Below, piece after piece: positions 9,447-18,533 of a DNA stretch of 64,000 bases; position 1 is the first letter of the stretch, and every line of letters starts with the position of its first letter. The notes under the pieces were generated by a model. It ran no database searches. It was given only the letters and a program-made list of their open reading frames with translations, and was not told the origin of the DNA. The DNA is taken from contig NZ_AP018150.1 in NCBI RefSeq assembly GCF_003966915.1, positions 62,001 to 126,000 on the forward strand. Direction: 5' to 3'. Source of the DNA: Mycoavidus cysteinexigens (GTDB lineage: Bacteria; Pseudomonadota; Gammaproteobacteria; Burkholderiales; Burkholderiaceae). A program made the translations under genes and the position numbers.

Positions 9447-10927
9447 CAACCTTAGATACTGCCCAAGCGAGTCTGTCGTCGGAGTTGCCGCGCGAGGCGC
9501 CGTCGCCTGTGGTGGCGCGCAGCATACCCTACAGTTTCGCTCGGGCAGGGCAGGTTTTGGCGGCGCAGCAACATAGCGACAGCCTTGAAGTTTGGGTGAG
9601 TGAACGCACGCTGGCCAGTGCCTTGGCTGAAATTGCGCGGCAATTTGGCGCGCTGCGTCTAGTCCATTTGGCGGCTGACGAACTGGCGCAAGCCATTAAC
9701 CGGGCTTATGCGCTCCACGATGGAAGTGCGGCGCAAGTCGTCGGCGAAGTTGAAGGCGAGGTAGATTTATCTCGGCTTATGCAAGATATTCCTGAGGTTG
9801 AGGACTTGCTTGAAGCGGAAGATGATGCGCCGATTATCCGCATGATCAATGCGTTATTTACGCAAGCTGCGCGAGAAGGGGCGTCGGATATTCATATTGA
9901 ATCCTTTGAGAATGCATCGGTTGTGCGTTTTCGCATCGATGGTACTTTGCGCGATGTGGTGCGTCCCAAAAAAGCCTTGCATGGCGCGTTAATTTCGCGG
10001 ATTAAAATTATGGCGCAGCTTGATATTGCGGAAAAAAGATTGCCGCAAGATGGCCGCATTACCTTACGGGTCGCTGGCCGCCCCGTCGACGTGCGGGTTT
10101 CGACCTTGCCCACTGGACACGGCGAGCGCGCGGTATTGCGCTTGCTTGAGAAAGATGGCCAACGGCTAAACCTGGATACACTTGGCATGGCTACTGCGAC
10201 GCAAGTGCAGTTTGATAAACTGATTGCGCATCCACATGGCATTGTATTAGTCACCGGTCCGACCGGCTCAGGTAAAACCACCACTTTATATGCGGCGCTG
10301 TCGCGGCTTGAGACTGCCAGCACGAATATTATGACGGTTGAAGATCCGATCGAATATGATCTGCCTGGGATTGGCCAAACGCAGGTCAATGAGCGGATTG
10401 GTATGAATTTTGCACGGGCGCTCCGCTCGATTTTGCGGCAAGACCCTGACATCATCATGATTGGCGAAATTCGAGACCTTGAAACGGCGCAGATTGCTGT
10501 GCAGGCTTCGTTAACCGGGCATTTAGTGCTGGCTACGTTACACACCAATGATGCCGCATCCTCGGTCACCCGGCTAACAGATATGGGCGTGGAACCTTAT
10601 TTATTGGCTTCCAGTTTGCTCGGCGTGCTCGCGCAACGGCTGGTGCGTCGCTTATGTTCAGCTTGCCGCAGCCAGCGCGCTGATGGCTGGCATGCCTCTG
10701 GCTGTGAACAATGCGGACAATCTGGCTATCAAGGCCGGTATGGCATCTATGAATTGCTAGTGCTCAATGACGAGATTCGGACTTTGATCCACCGGCAAGC
10801 CGCCGATACTGAATTGCTAGCGGCGGGACGGGCTAACGGAATGCACACGTTGCGCGAAGATGCGCAACGCTGGCTAGAGAGCGGCGTGACCTCGCGTGAA
10901 GAGGTGATGCGGGTGACTGGCGGATAA
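9443..10927 (+). CDS. gspE: Type II secretion ATPase GspE
   Basis: This cytoplasmic ATPase powers pseudopilus assembly. It has 494 residues. Visible motifs are SDIHIE, the Walker A GPTGSGKTTTLYAA near residue 272, the Asp box around VEDPIEYDLPGIGQTQVN, the Walker B DPDIIMIGEIRD and the His box TGHLVLATLHTNDA. A C-terminal zinc tetracysteine site (CSAC followed by CEQC) is also present. The start is GTG inside a 4-bp GTGA overlap with the gspD stop, so the two are translationally coupled. Confidence 0.96.
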   Translation: MTTLDTAQASLSSELPREAPSPVVARSIPYSFARAGQVLAAQQHSDSLEVWVSERTLASALAEIARQFGALRLVHLAADELAQAINRAYALHDGSAAQVVGEVEGEVDLSRLMQDIPEVEDLLEAEDDAPIIRMINALFTQAAREGASDIHIESFENASVVRFRIDGTLRDVVRPKKALHGALISRIKIMAQLDIAEKRLPQDGRITLRVAGRPVDVRVSTLPTGHGERAVLRLLEKDGQRLNLDTLGMATATQVQFDKLIAHPHGIVLVTGPTGSGKTTTLYAALSRLETASTNIMTVEDPIEYDLPGIGQTQVNERIGMNFARALRSILRQDPDIIMIGEIRDLETAQIAVQASLTGHLVLATLHTNDAASSVTRLTDMGVEPYLLASSLLGVLAQRLVRRLCSACRSQRADGWHASGCEQCGQSGYQGRYGIYELLVLNDEIRTLIHRQAADTELLAAGRANGMHTLREDAQRWLESGVTSREEVMRVTGG

Positions 10928-10980
10928 AACTCACCGAATTTAAAACTCTTTGATCGATCAAACTATAAGGTAGCCTGCTC

Positions 10981-12198
10981 ATGCCCGCTTTTCGCTTTGA
11001 GGCGATTGACTCATCTGGCAAGACGCGGCGCGGCGTGTTGGAGGCCGATAGTGCGCGTGCGGCACGCAGCCAATTGCGTGTGCAGGCCCTCACTCCGCTT
11101 GTAGTTGAAGCCGCCGGTAACCAGATGCGCGATACGCGTCACGCGCGCTTGGCATTCGGACGGCGTTTATCTCAGCGCGAGCAAGCCATTTTCACGCGTC
11201 AACTGGCGAGTTTGCTGACCGCCGGGTTACCACTTGATGAAATTCTTAGCGTGCTGGCCGAGCAAGCTGAGCGGGATTATGTGCGTGAACTGGTGGCTGC
11301 GATTCGGGCTGAAATATTAGGTGGGCAATCGCTGGCAGGGGCCTTGAGCGTTCATCAGCAGGATTTCCCCGAGATTTATCGCGCCCTAGTCTCTGCGGGT
11401 GAGCAAACTGGCAAGCTGGATATCGTCTTGGCGCGTCTTGCCGACTATATTGAACAGCGCAATACATTGCGGCAAAAAATTCAATTGGCCTTTACGTATC
11501 CAGCCATTGTGACCATCGTTGCTTTTGGCATCGTCATGTTTTTACTGAGTTATGTGGTGCCGCAAGTCGTCAGTGTATTTTCCAGTACGAAACAGCAATT
11601 GCCATTTTTGACGATCGCGATGCTTGGGTTGTCAAATTTCGTTAAGCAGGGCTGGTGGGGGATGTTGATAGCCGCCTTGCTGATAGGCGGGGTGCTGCGA
11701 CGTATTTTGCAACAGCCGCGTTCCCGTTTGGCTTTTCATCGCTGGCTGTTGGATGTACCTCTTCTCGGTAAACTGGTGCGGGGCTATAACACGGTACGTT
11801 TCGCCAGTACATTGGCCATCTTGACCGCCGCCGGAGTGCCTATTTTGCGAGCGCTGCAAGCCGCCGGCGAGACGCTTAACAATGTGGCGATGCGCCAAAA
11901 TATCGATCAGGCGATTGTGCGGGTGCGTGAAGGGACTTCTCTCTCACGCGCGCTGGCTGGCACTCATACCTTTGCGCCGGTGTTGATTCATCTGATTCGC
12001 GCAGGCGAAGCGACGGGCGATTTAACCACGATGCTTGAACGGGCGGCGGCGGGTGAAGCCGCTGAACTTGAGCGCCGTACATTGTTTTTAACAAGTCTGC
12101 TGGAGCCGTTGCTGATTCTGGCGATGGGCGGAGTGGTGTTAGTGATTGTTTTAGCTGTGATGATGCCGATTATCGAGCTGAATCAAATGGTGGGCTGA
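10981..12198 (+). CDS. gspF: Type II secretion inner-membrane platform protein GspF
   Basis: GspF is the polytopic inner-membrane platform that couples GspE to pseudopilin assembly. It has 405 residues with the duplicated T2SSF domain: first copy FTRQLASLLTAGLPLDEIL near residue 75, second copy FASTLAILTAAGVPILRAL near 276. Hydrophobic segments lie near residues 170-195, 220-235 and 370-395. It follows gspE by 53 bp. The next gene, a gspC-like ORF, is convergent and ends 4 bp away. Confidence 0.95.
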   Translation: MPAFRFEAIDSSGKTRRGVLEADSARAARSQLRVQALTPLVVEAAGNQMRDTRHARLAFGRRLSQREQAIFTRQLASLLTAGLPLDEILSVLAEQAERDYVRELVAAIRAEILGGQSLAGALSVHQQDFPEIYRALVSAGEQTGKLDIVLARLADYIEQRNTLRQKIQLAFTYPAIVTIVAFGIVMFLLSYVVPQVVSVFSSTKQQLPFLTIAMLGLSNFVKQGWWGMLIAALLIGGVLRRILQQPRSRLAFHRWLLDVPLLGKLVRGYNTVRFASTLAILTAAGVPILRALQAAGETLNNVAMRQNIDQAIVRVREGTSLSRALAGTHTFAPVLIHLIRAGEATGDLTTMLERAAAGEAAELERRTLFLTSLLEPLLILAMGGVVLVIVLAVMMPIIELNQMVG

Positions 12199-12202
12199 TA
12201 AG

Positions 12203-12628
12203 CTAGCGCATATAAATCGTCGGCGCGTCAGTCAATGCTGGCAAAAATACTTCACTTTTAACCCCGCTATGTTCAATAATGACTGAGCGTGCGCGTACTT
12301 CATGCAGGCGCGTATTTTGGTCGATGGGCTGTCCTACGGAAACGGCCCGTAAGGGTTGGCCGGTTAGTCCGATAATGGCTGCAGCGCCATGCTCTTGGGC
12401 CAGCACGCCGGCTAGTTGATAGTCGCTGCGCACGGGATTGGCTTGTCCGCCAAATAATCGGTCAGCGTAATCGATCTTAAGCGGCGCTCGACTTGCGCTG
12501 GCAGCAGCCAAAGGGGTTGTCTGATGAGAGGTTAAAGTAATGCCCCAGTAGGTTACGGTTGCGCAAAAAAGTCCAACTAATACAAACGAAGTAATACGCA
12601 CAGCAGCAGAGTTTTGCATAGAAGTCAT
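12203..12628 (-). CDS. gspC: Short GspC-like type II secretion protein (TM plus HR domain)
   Basis: GspC links the inner-membrane platform to the secretin through its HR domain. From the ATG at 12628 the product has 141 residues: an N-terminal membrane segment (ITSFVLVGLFCATVTYWGITL) and a periplasmic HR-like region (DYQLAGVLAQEHGAAAIIGL, GQPLRAVSVGQ, DQNTRLHEV). There is no PDZ or coiled-coil domain. The frame stays open to 12781, but that would overlap gspG, so a later ATG (12628 or 12619) is preferred. It is the only gsp gene on the minus strand and sits between gspF and gspG. The name rests on domain layout and context. Confidence 0.8.
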   Translation of the reverse strand: MTSMQNSAAVRITSFVLVGLFCATVTYWGITLTSHQTTPLAAASASRAPLKIDYADRLFGGQANPVRSDYQLAGVLAQEHGAAAIIGLTGQPLRAVSVGQPIDQNTRLHEVRARSVIIEHSGVKSEVFLPALTDAPTIYMR

Positions 12629-12725
12629 GAAATAGTAAGCATAAACAGCATTAACTAAGCAGAGTATAGTAAATTTACTGCGGTATTGGGTTGGGTGTTT
12701 TATTTTTGAAGGTTGGAAATTAATT

Positions 12726-13196
12726 ATGATGAATGGAAAAATGCACGATGATTCAAATAGGGCAAACGCTGTACGCCGCATATCGCTGTATCAGCGAGGG
12801 TTTACTTTAATCGAGGTCATGGTTGTGATTGCGATTTTAGGCATACTGGCCGCCCTAGTTGTGCCGAAAATCATGAGTCGGCCAGATGAGGCGCGCCGCA
12901 TTGCTGCGTTACAAGACATTAAGACTTTCTCGCAGGCACTGAAGTTGTATCGTCTCGATAATATCCGCTATCCAACGCAAGAGCAGGGTTTGCGTGCTCT
13001 GGTCGAAAAACCATCCCTCGAACCCGTGCCGAGCAATTGGAAAGAGGATGGATATTTAGAGCGTTTGCCAAACGACCCTTGGGGCAATCCGTATCAATAC
13101 CTGAATCCAGGCGTGCATGGCGAGGTCGATATTTTTAGTTATGGCACAGGTGGGCCGTCAGATCATGATGGGACTGAGATTGGCTCGTGGCAATAA
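12726..13196 (+). CDS. gspG: Type II secretion major pseudopilin GspG
   Basis: GspG is the main subunit of the periplasmic pseudopilus. It has 156 residues. A class III leader ends at QRG, just before the processed FTLIEVMVVIAILGILAALV helix with Glu at +5. The calcium-site region near the C-terminus shows the usual NDPWGNPYQYLNPG and SYGTGGPSDHDGTEIGSW text. It begins a run of tightly packed pseudopilin genes. A divergent promoter region shared with gspC probably lies at 12629-12725. Confidence 0.96.
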   Translation: MMNGKMHDDSNRANAVRRISLYQRGFTLIEVMVVIAILGILAALVVPKIMSRPDEARRIAALQDIKTFSQALKLYRLDNIRYPTQEQGLRALVEKPSLEPVPSNWKEDGYLERLPNDPWGNPYQYLNPGVHGEVDIFSYGTGGPSDHDGTEIGSWQ

Positions 13197-13686
13197 CTTG
13201 ACGCATGGGCCTCAAACGGCACGCTTACAGAGCGGATTTACCTTGCTCGAAATGTTGGTGGTGCTGGTTATTGCAGGCCTGCTGATTTCTTTGGCTTCTT
13301 TATCGATTACGCGTAATCCACGCACAGAGTTTGCCGAAGAGGCGCAACGGCTTGCATTATTATTTGAGTCGGCGGCAAATGAAGCGCAAGTTCGGGCGCA
13401 GTTGATTGCCTGGGAGCCTACGCTAGGGGGCTATCGTTTCCTGATACAGGTCGAAAAGGATTGGCGGGTGTTGCGCGACGATGTCTTTGCCCCGCGTCAA
13501 TGGCGTACCCCGCTCAATGCTATAACGATTCGTTATGCGGGTGGGCAAGAGCTGGCTGAGCGCGTCATATTCAGTACCGAAAGTATTGATGTCGCCGTGA
13601 CGGTTACGCTTTATTTAAATGCCACCCAACTGAGTGTGGCGAGCAATGGCAATGGCCGTTATGACGTGCAAGAAAACAAAATCTAG
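13168..13686 (+). CDS. gspH: Type II secretion minor pseudopilin GspH
   Basis: A minor pseudopilin at the tip of the pseudopilus. With the ATG at 13168 the product has 172 residues. The cleavage site is QSG before FTLLEMLVVLVIAGLLISLA. The frame is open back to 13117, and a TTG at 13198 right after the gspG stop would give a shorter 12-residue leader, so the start is uncertain. It overlaps the end of gspG by 29 bp with this choice. The body is weakly conserved, as usual for GspH. Confidence 0.88.
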   Translation: MGLRLARGNNLTHGPQTARLQSGFTLLEMLVVLVIAGLLISLASLSITRNPRTEFAEEAQRLALLFESAANEAQVRAQLIAWEPTLGGYRFLIQVEKDWRVLRDDVFAPRQWRTPLNAITIRYAGGQELAERVIFSTESIDVAVTVTLYLNATQLSVASNGNGRYDVQENKI

Positions 13687-14062
13687 CCGTACTATGGTGG
13701 GTTTTACGCTAATTGAAGCGCTGATTGCGCTTGCCATTATCGCGATTGCGTTGGCTGCCTCGTTGCGTGCCTCAGGCAGTTTGGCGCTGGGGGGGCGTGC
13801 ATTGCATGAGCGGCTATTAGCGGGTTTTAGCGCAGATAATGCGCTGGCGCAACTGCGTTTGGAGCACACCTGGCTGCCGCTAGGCGCAGTGAATTTTCCA
13901 TGTGCGCAGGGAAATGCTGATTTTATCTGCATACGGACCGTGTCTGGGACTCCTAATCCGAGTTTTCGACGGGTCGATATAGTGGTTAAGCAAGTTGGGT
14001 TTAATAGTGAGTTGGCGCATTTGATGACAGTGATAGCGAATGAAACGCAACGGCCGTTATAA
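13661..14062 (+). CDS. gspI: Type II secretion minor pseudopilin GspI
   Basis: A minor pseudopilin with 133 residues from the ATG at 13661. The leader ends at MVG before FTLIEALIALAIIAIALAAS, with the conserved Glu at +5. The frame is open 9 codons further upstream to a GTG, but this ATG gives a normal 14-residue leader. It overlaps gspH by 26 bp and gspJ by 23 bp, so gspH-I-J are probably translated in a coupled way. Confidence 0.9.
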   Translation: MTCKKTKSSRTMVGFTLIEALIALAIIAIALAASLRASGSLALGGRALHERLLAGFSADNALAQLRLEHTWLPLGAVNFPCAQGNADFICIRTVSGTPNPSFRRVDIVVKQVGFNSELAHLMTVIANETQRPL

Positions 14063-14705
14063 ATATCAAATCGGCTTCACGTTGGTTGAACTATTGGTCG
14101 CGATGACCATACTTGCCTTGGTTGCCATCTTATCCTGGCGTGGACTTGATCAGATTGTGCGCGCGCGTGATGCGGTGACCTTATCCATGGCTAACGAGCG
14201 CGCGCTAGCGCAGTTCTTCGACCAGGTCGGGATTGATGTGCGGCAAGCGGCGCTCGATCTAGACCTCGGTCAGCCAGCGATTGCTTTTGGCGCAGGGCAA
14301 TTGCAAATTGTGCGACAGCTTAATGTATCTGGACAAGCGCCGCGTTTACAAGTCGTGCGTTATCAAGTGCCGCAGGGAAGGGTATTGCGTCTTGCTTCGC
14401 CGCCGCTCGCAACGTTTGGGCAGTTGCGGGCTGCCCTCGCAGTTGAGGCGGGAATGGAGGGGTGGAGCACGGTTGAGCTCATCAATGGAGTGCGTGCTGT
14501 GAGTGTGCGCGCCTGGGTGCGGCAGCGCGGCTGGACCGCCAATATGCAAGATGTGCAAGCTGCTTTTAATAAAAATTTAAGTCAATTGACTGCGCTGCAA
14601 GCACGTCAAATTCCGCCTGAGCGCAGCATGACGGGCATCGAATTGACCGCGCACATAGTCAAAGCGCAGCATCCGCTCACGCGAATTCTATTGGTCGGGG
14701 AGTGA
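14040..14705 (+). CDS. gspJ: Type II secretion minor pseudopilin GspJ
   Basis: A minor pseudopilin of 221 residues. The short leader MKRNGRYKYQIG precedes FTLVELLVAMTILALVAILSW. The WRGLDQIVRARDAVT stretch after the helix is typical of GspJ. It starts inside the end of gspI and stops 4 bp before gspK. Confidence 0.93.
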   Translation: MKRNGRYKYQIGFTLVELLVAMTILALVAILSWRGLDQIVRARDAVTLSMANERALAQFFDQVGIDVRQAALDLDLGQPAIAFGAGQLQIVRQLNVSGQAPRLQVVRYQVPQGRVLRLASPPLATFGQLRAALAVEAGMEGWSTVELINGVRAVSVRAWVRQRGWTANMQDVQAAFNKNLSQLTALQARQIPPERSMTGIELTAHIVKAQHPLTRILLVGE

Positions 14706-14709
14706 GGCT

Positions 14710-15816
14710 TTGCATACGGTCCGACGTTATTCTTCCGGTTGCGGCTATTCCCGTCGGGCGCGTGGCGCGGCGCTGATCACGGCCCTTTTTGTCGTGACGC
14801 TGTCGGCGCTGCTGGTGTCCGGTTTATTGTGGCGACAACAAATTCAGATTCGCCGTATCGAAAATCAACAGATGATGATGCAGGCCCAATGGGTGCAGCG
14901 TGGCGCGCTTGATTGGACACGCTTTATCTTGCGTGCGGCAGCAGATACTTCACCGATTGATTATCTCGGCGGCATTTGGGCCGTACCTATTGCCCAGACG
15001 CGCTTATCCGATTTACTCGGGCGCGCCGGTGCAGCGGGCGATGCGTATGAGCAGGACACTTATTTATCCGGTTCGATTGAGGATGCACAAGCCAAATTCA
15101 ATTTACGCAATTTGGTCAAGACGCCACGGCCCGGACAATTAGAACTCAACCTGGAGCAGCTCGCGAACTTTGGGCGCTTGTTAGCCATCCTCAATTTAAA
15201 TCCAGAATTGGCAAAGGCCACTGCTTTGCGGCTGCGTGCTTCGCTGGTGAATTCAAGGCAAGGCTTGCAAAGCGGGGGGACTTCGAAATTGCAGGGGCCG
15301 GCTGGGAGAGAGAACATAGAAAGTCAAGCAGACAATTCGTCATTTGCGGCGGATTCTGATACGAGTAGTTTTGAAGGTGGGGTTAATTCTCAGTGGTTAT
15401 CAATAAATTCTGTGGAAGCCTTGCTCGATGTCCCTGGCTTTAATGCAGACATGGTTGCGCAACTCAAACCGTTTGTCACGGTCTTGCCGCAACCCAGCGC
15501 AGTCAATGTGAATACGGCAAGCGCCGAAGTGCTAGCCGCGATGATTCCAGGCTTGGATGTACCTAATGCGCAAATGTTGCTGACCTTGCGTGAGCAGGTT
15601 TTTTTCGTTAATACAGGTGATTTCACCAACCGCGTGCGCGCCATTGCTGGGCCACAGCTTGAGTTCGATACAAGCCAATTCGATGTAAAAACTGATTTCT
15701 TTGTCATTCATGGGCATGTTCAGCATAATCGCGCACTCTTATTGCGTGATGTATTAGTGTATCGCCACCGTTTGACGCGTAGTACACGTATCATTAGCAT
15801 GCGTGATGCAGTATGA
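14710..15816 (+). CDS. gspK: Type II secretion minor pseudopilin GspK
   Basis: GspK caps the pseudopilus tip with GspI and GspJ. It has 368 residues from a TTG start; no closer ATG gives a full leader. The cleavage region is RRARG before AALITALFVVTLSALLVSGLLW, and GspK is the pseudopilin that normally lacks Glu at +5. Late helix-hairpin-helix-like text (VNVNTASAEVLAAMIPGL) is present. Residues about 183-228 form a Ser/Gly/Asn-rich stretch that looks like a flexible insert. The end overlaps the gspL start. Confidence 0.92.
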   Translation: MHTVRRYSSGCGYSRRARGAALITALFVVTLSALLVSGLLWRQQIQIRRIENQQMMMQAQWVQRGALDWTRFILRAAADTSPIDYLGGIWAVPIAQTRLSDLLGRAGAAGDAYEQDTYLSGSIEDAQAKFNLRNLVKTPRPGQLELNLEQLANFGRLLAILNLNPELAKATALRLRASLVNSRQGLQSGGTSKLQGPAGRENIESQADNSSFAADSDTSSFEGGVNSQWLSINSVEALLDVPGFNADMVAQLKPFVTVLPQPSAVNVNTASAEVLAAMIPGLDVPNAQMLLTLREQVFFVNTGDFTNRVRAIAGPQLEFDTSQFDVKTDFFVIHGHVQHNRALLLRDVLVYRHRLTRSTRIISMRDAV

Positions 15817-17149
15817 TTATTTTGCGAAAGGGATAAACGTTTTGACGACACTTGTGGTTCAACTACCCGCCCGCGACCCAGCGCTCACTTCGGGGCAATG
15901 GCAGTTGTCGGCTTTGCCCTTTATTCTTTTTGATCGGCGTGCGCGCGTATTGCGCGCCGGCCAATCCTCACTTGCGTTGCTACCTAAAGCGCGGACCACA
16001 ATTTTGCTGATCGCGGCGCGCGATATACTCATGTTAACCGTAGCGCTTGCGCCACTCAAGGGCGCGCGTTTACGGCAAGCTTTACCCAATGTGATTGAAG
16101 AGCATGTGATCCGAGATCCACAAACTTGCCATATTGCGCTTGATCCAGTCGCCGTCGAAAATAATCAACGTGTGCTGGCGACGATTGATCGCGCTTGGTT
16201 TCGTTTTGTGTATGAGGCTTTTATCGAAGCGGGCCATCACGCTTTACGCGCAGTGCCGATGACACGCTGTTTGGCTATATCTGAAATTAAAGACACAGCA
16301 AGCCTTGAGGCCAAGCTTGAACGTGCCGCGGCGCAAAAAGCGGCGCCGTTATTGGCCATGATGGTTGGGTATTCTGAACCGAGCGCTGCAACTTCGTCGA
16401 CTGATGTAGCCGAGCCATGCGTTGAACTTGCTTTGCTCCGCGCCGGCCTGGGCCAAGGTCTGACGGTCCCAATCTCGGCGCTGAACGAGACGCTGAGCGC
16501 GTTGGCGGCGCTTGGACCGCTGGCGTTATATCAACTGACGGACGTGCCCGGCAGGTCCTCTGCGCCAGCGCTGCCGCCACCCTCACCTTTCGCGCAGCAG
16601 CCGTCACTCTCATTTGAGGCCCTGGCTCGGCAAGCGTTAAGCTGTCCTTTTAATTTATGCCAATTTGAATTTGCGCAGCAACCCTGGCGCTTTAAGCGCG
16701 GTGCTTTAAAGCACTGGCGTTGGCCGTTGGGTTTGGCGCTCGCCAGTTTGTTGGCGATGGTCATCGGCGTCAACCTGCAATGGCTATTGCTGGTGCGACA
16801 GCAAACCATGCTTAGCACGCAGCAGATTGAGGTGTTGATGAGCGCTTTTCCAAAAACCGCGGTCGTGCTGAATCCCCCGCAACAAATGACGCGCCAGCTC
16901 GATGCGTTGCGTACGGCCGTAGGCGAGCTTTCGCCCACCGATTTTTTAAGCCTCGCGGAGGGTTTGGCGCGCTCGCTAGGGACCATCTCGCCGACGGCTA
17001 TTGCGCAGATGGATTACCGCAACCGCGCGCTTGAAGTGAGATTTAAGCCGAACGTGAAAATTGATGAAACTTTTGGGCAACGGCTAGCTAACCAAGGACT
17101 GGACGCAGATTTTGCGCAAGGCAAATGGATTATTAAGGGGCGCGGATGA
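15806..17149 (+). CDS. gspL: Type II secretion inner-membrane protein GspL
   Basis: GspL is a bitopic inner-membrane protein that recruits GspE to the platform. It has 447 residues from the ATG at 15806; a GTG three bases earlier and a TTG at 15841 are alternatives. The cytoplasmic actin-like part includes LRQALPNVIEEHVIRDP near residue 85. One membrane segment (WPLGLALASLLAMVIGVNLQ) lies near residue 310, and a small periplasmic ferredoxin-like domain follows. It overlaps gspK by 11 bp and gspM by 4 bp (ATGA). Confidence 0.92.
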   Translation: MQYDYFAKGINVLTTLVVQLPARDPALTSGQWQLSALPFILFDRRARVLRAGQSSLALLPKARTTILLIAARDILMLTVALAPLKGARLRQALPNVIEEHVIRDPQTCHIALDPVAVENNQRVLATIDRAWFRFVYEAFIEAGHHALRAVPMTRCLAISEIKDTASLEAKLERAAAQKAAPLLAMMVGYSEPSAATSSTDVAEPCVELALLRAGLGQGLTVPISALNETLSALAALGPLALYQLTDVPGRSSAPALPPPSPFAQQPSLSFEALARQALSCPFNLCQFEFAQQPWRFKRGALKHWRWPLGLALASLLAMVIGVNLQWLLLVRQQTMLSTQQIEVLMSAFPKTAVVLNPPQQMTRQLDALRTAVGELSPTDFLSLAEGLARSLGTISPTAIAQMDYRNRALEVRFKPNVKIDETFGQRLANQGLDADFAQGKWIIKGRG

Positions 17150-17649
17150 AAAGTGCTTTGACAACGCTGTGGAGCGATTTTTGGAGCGAGCGCAACGCCC
17201 GCGAGAAAATGTTATGCATCACGTTAGGATTGATCTCCAGCATAGCTTTGCTATATAGCTTGTTATGGATGCCTGCGCGCAGCGGGAGTGCGCGGCTGAT
17301 GGCTAAGCTACCGGTGATGGAGCGGGAGTTAGCGCAAATGCAAGAGCAAGCGCGACAAGCGCGGGAATTAGGCCGCCGGCCAGCAAATATAGCGCCTCTC
17401 GGCGATGGTTTGCGGGATGCTCTAATGACTTCGCTCGCGCAGCACGGCATGTCCAATGCCCAACTATCGGTGCTCAATGGTGCGGTGCAAATAAAATTAA
17501 CGAACGTTTTCTTCGCAGATTGGATCGGTTGGCTTGACGAAATACGCAAACAATACAAATTGCAAATCGCTGAAGCTCAGCTAATCCGTTTGAATGAAGA
17601 CGGGCAAGTGAATCTTACGGCGTTACTGCAAGCGCCGAGCGTTCGTTAA
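17146..17649 (+). CDS. gspM: Type II secretion protein GspM
   Basis: GspM is a small inner-membrane partner of GspL. It has 167 residues: a short cytoplasmic N-terminus with the family-like FWSERNAREKMLC, one membrane helix (ITLGLISSIALLYSLLWMPA), a coiled-coil-like stretch near 60-85 and a compact periplasmic domain. The ATG overlaps the gspL TGA. Confidence 0.92.
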   Translation: MKSALTTLWSDFWSERNAREKMLCITLGLISSIALLYSLLWMPARSGSARLMAKLPVMERELAQMQEQARQARELGRRPANIAPLGDGLRDALMTSLAQHGMSNAQLSVLNGAVQIKLTNVFFADWIGWLDEIRKQYKLQIAEAQLIRLNEDGQVNLTALLQAPSVR

Positions 17650-17681
17650 TCTTTAATGCGCTCATTCTCTACCAAGAATTT

Positions 17682-18497
17682 ATGCAGTCAACCCATCAGA
17701 TGAGCGCTGCGCGGAATATGCATTCACTCTTGCAAAAATCAAAAGAAGCCCTGCCATGGGGTTTGGCTGCGCTGGTTTCAACCTTATTAACCGTGTTGGC
17801 GCTCTTGCCGGCCGCTTGGTTTTTGCCGCTCGTGGCGCAAGCAACCGCGGGTCGGGTTAGCCTAGCGGTTCCAGCGGGCTCGTTATGGCATGGCTCAGCC
17901 GTGCTGATGTTAGCGGCTGGACCTAAAGCCAGCACCCCCACCGCGTTAGCTGGGCGGATTGAGTGGCGCACAGCGTTTTGGCCGCTTTTTTCTGGTAAAG
18001 TGAAAATCACAATGCTGGCGAATGAGGCCAGTCCAGCGCCCGTCCAACTCAGCATAACGCCACGCGGCGCGATGCTTTCCTCTGGACGGCTAGAGGTTCC
18101 GGCCAGCTTATTAACAGGGCTGGGCGCGCCGTTTAATACATTTAATTTGCAAGGTGGGGTGCAGCTTCAATGGAACGATTGGCGTTTTTTGGAAAATAAG
18201 CTATTCGGCCAACTGACATTGAACTTAACGGATATGTCGTCGCGCGTTTCACGCGTAAAACCGCTGGGTTCATATCGTGTCGTGATTCAGGCGCTAGGCC
18301 GCGACGCGACGTTGGCACTGACAACGACACAAGGGCCTTTGCTGCTTGACGGAGCAGGTCAATGGGCGCGGCAGAAATTTTCTTTTCGCGGTACAGCTCA
18401 GGCGGAAGAAACCGAGCGAGAAAATTTACGCACTTTGCTCAGTTTGCTTGGTAATCGTATGGAGCGCGATGTGTACGCGTTAGTTTTAGAGCTTTAA
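17682..18497 (+). CDS. gspN: Type II secretion protein GspN
   Basis: GspN is an accessory inner-membrane protein found in part of type II systems. The protein has 271 residues with an N-terminal membrane anchor (LAALVSTLLTVLALLPAAWFLP) and a beta-rich periplasmic region. The segment AVPAGSLWHGSAVLMLA is the usual GspN signature. It follows gspM by 32 bp and ends the cluster. Its stop codon sits inside a hairpin that serves the convergent exporter gene. Confidence 0.9.
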   Translation: MQSTHQMSAARNMHSLLQKSKEALPWGLAALVSTLLTVLALLPAAWFLPLVAQATAGRVSLAVPAGSLWHGSAVLMLAAGPKASTPTALAGRIEWRTAFWPLFSGKVKITMLANEASPAPVQLSITPRGAMLSSGRLEVPASLLTGLGAPFNTFNLQGGVQLQWNDWRFLENKLFGQLTLNLTDMSSRVSRVKPLGSYRVVIQALGRDATLALTTTQGPLLLDGAGQWARQKFSFRGTAQAEETERENLRTLLSLLGNRMERDVYALVLEL

Positions 18498-18513
18498 AAA
18501 AGCCCTCGGGGCT
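18496..18513 (-). terminator. Rho-independent terminator of the DHA2 exporter gene
   Basis: Read on the minus strand, agccc (18513-18509) pairs with gggct (18505-18501) around a 3-nt loop and is followed by a run of T residues. It overlaps the last codon of gspN and lies 20 bp beyond the exporter stop. It may also slow transcripts arriving from gspN. Confidence 0.7.
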
Positions 18514-18533
18514 AGAGCAACCGCACTCCAATA

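Noticed and set aside
9892-10569. 225-codon reverse-strand open frame inside gspE
   Set aside because: The plus strand encodes conserved GspE motifs throughout; the antisense frame has no recognisable domain.
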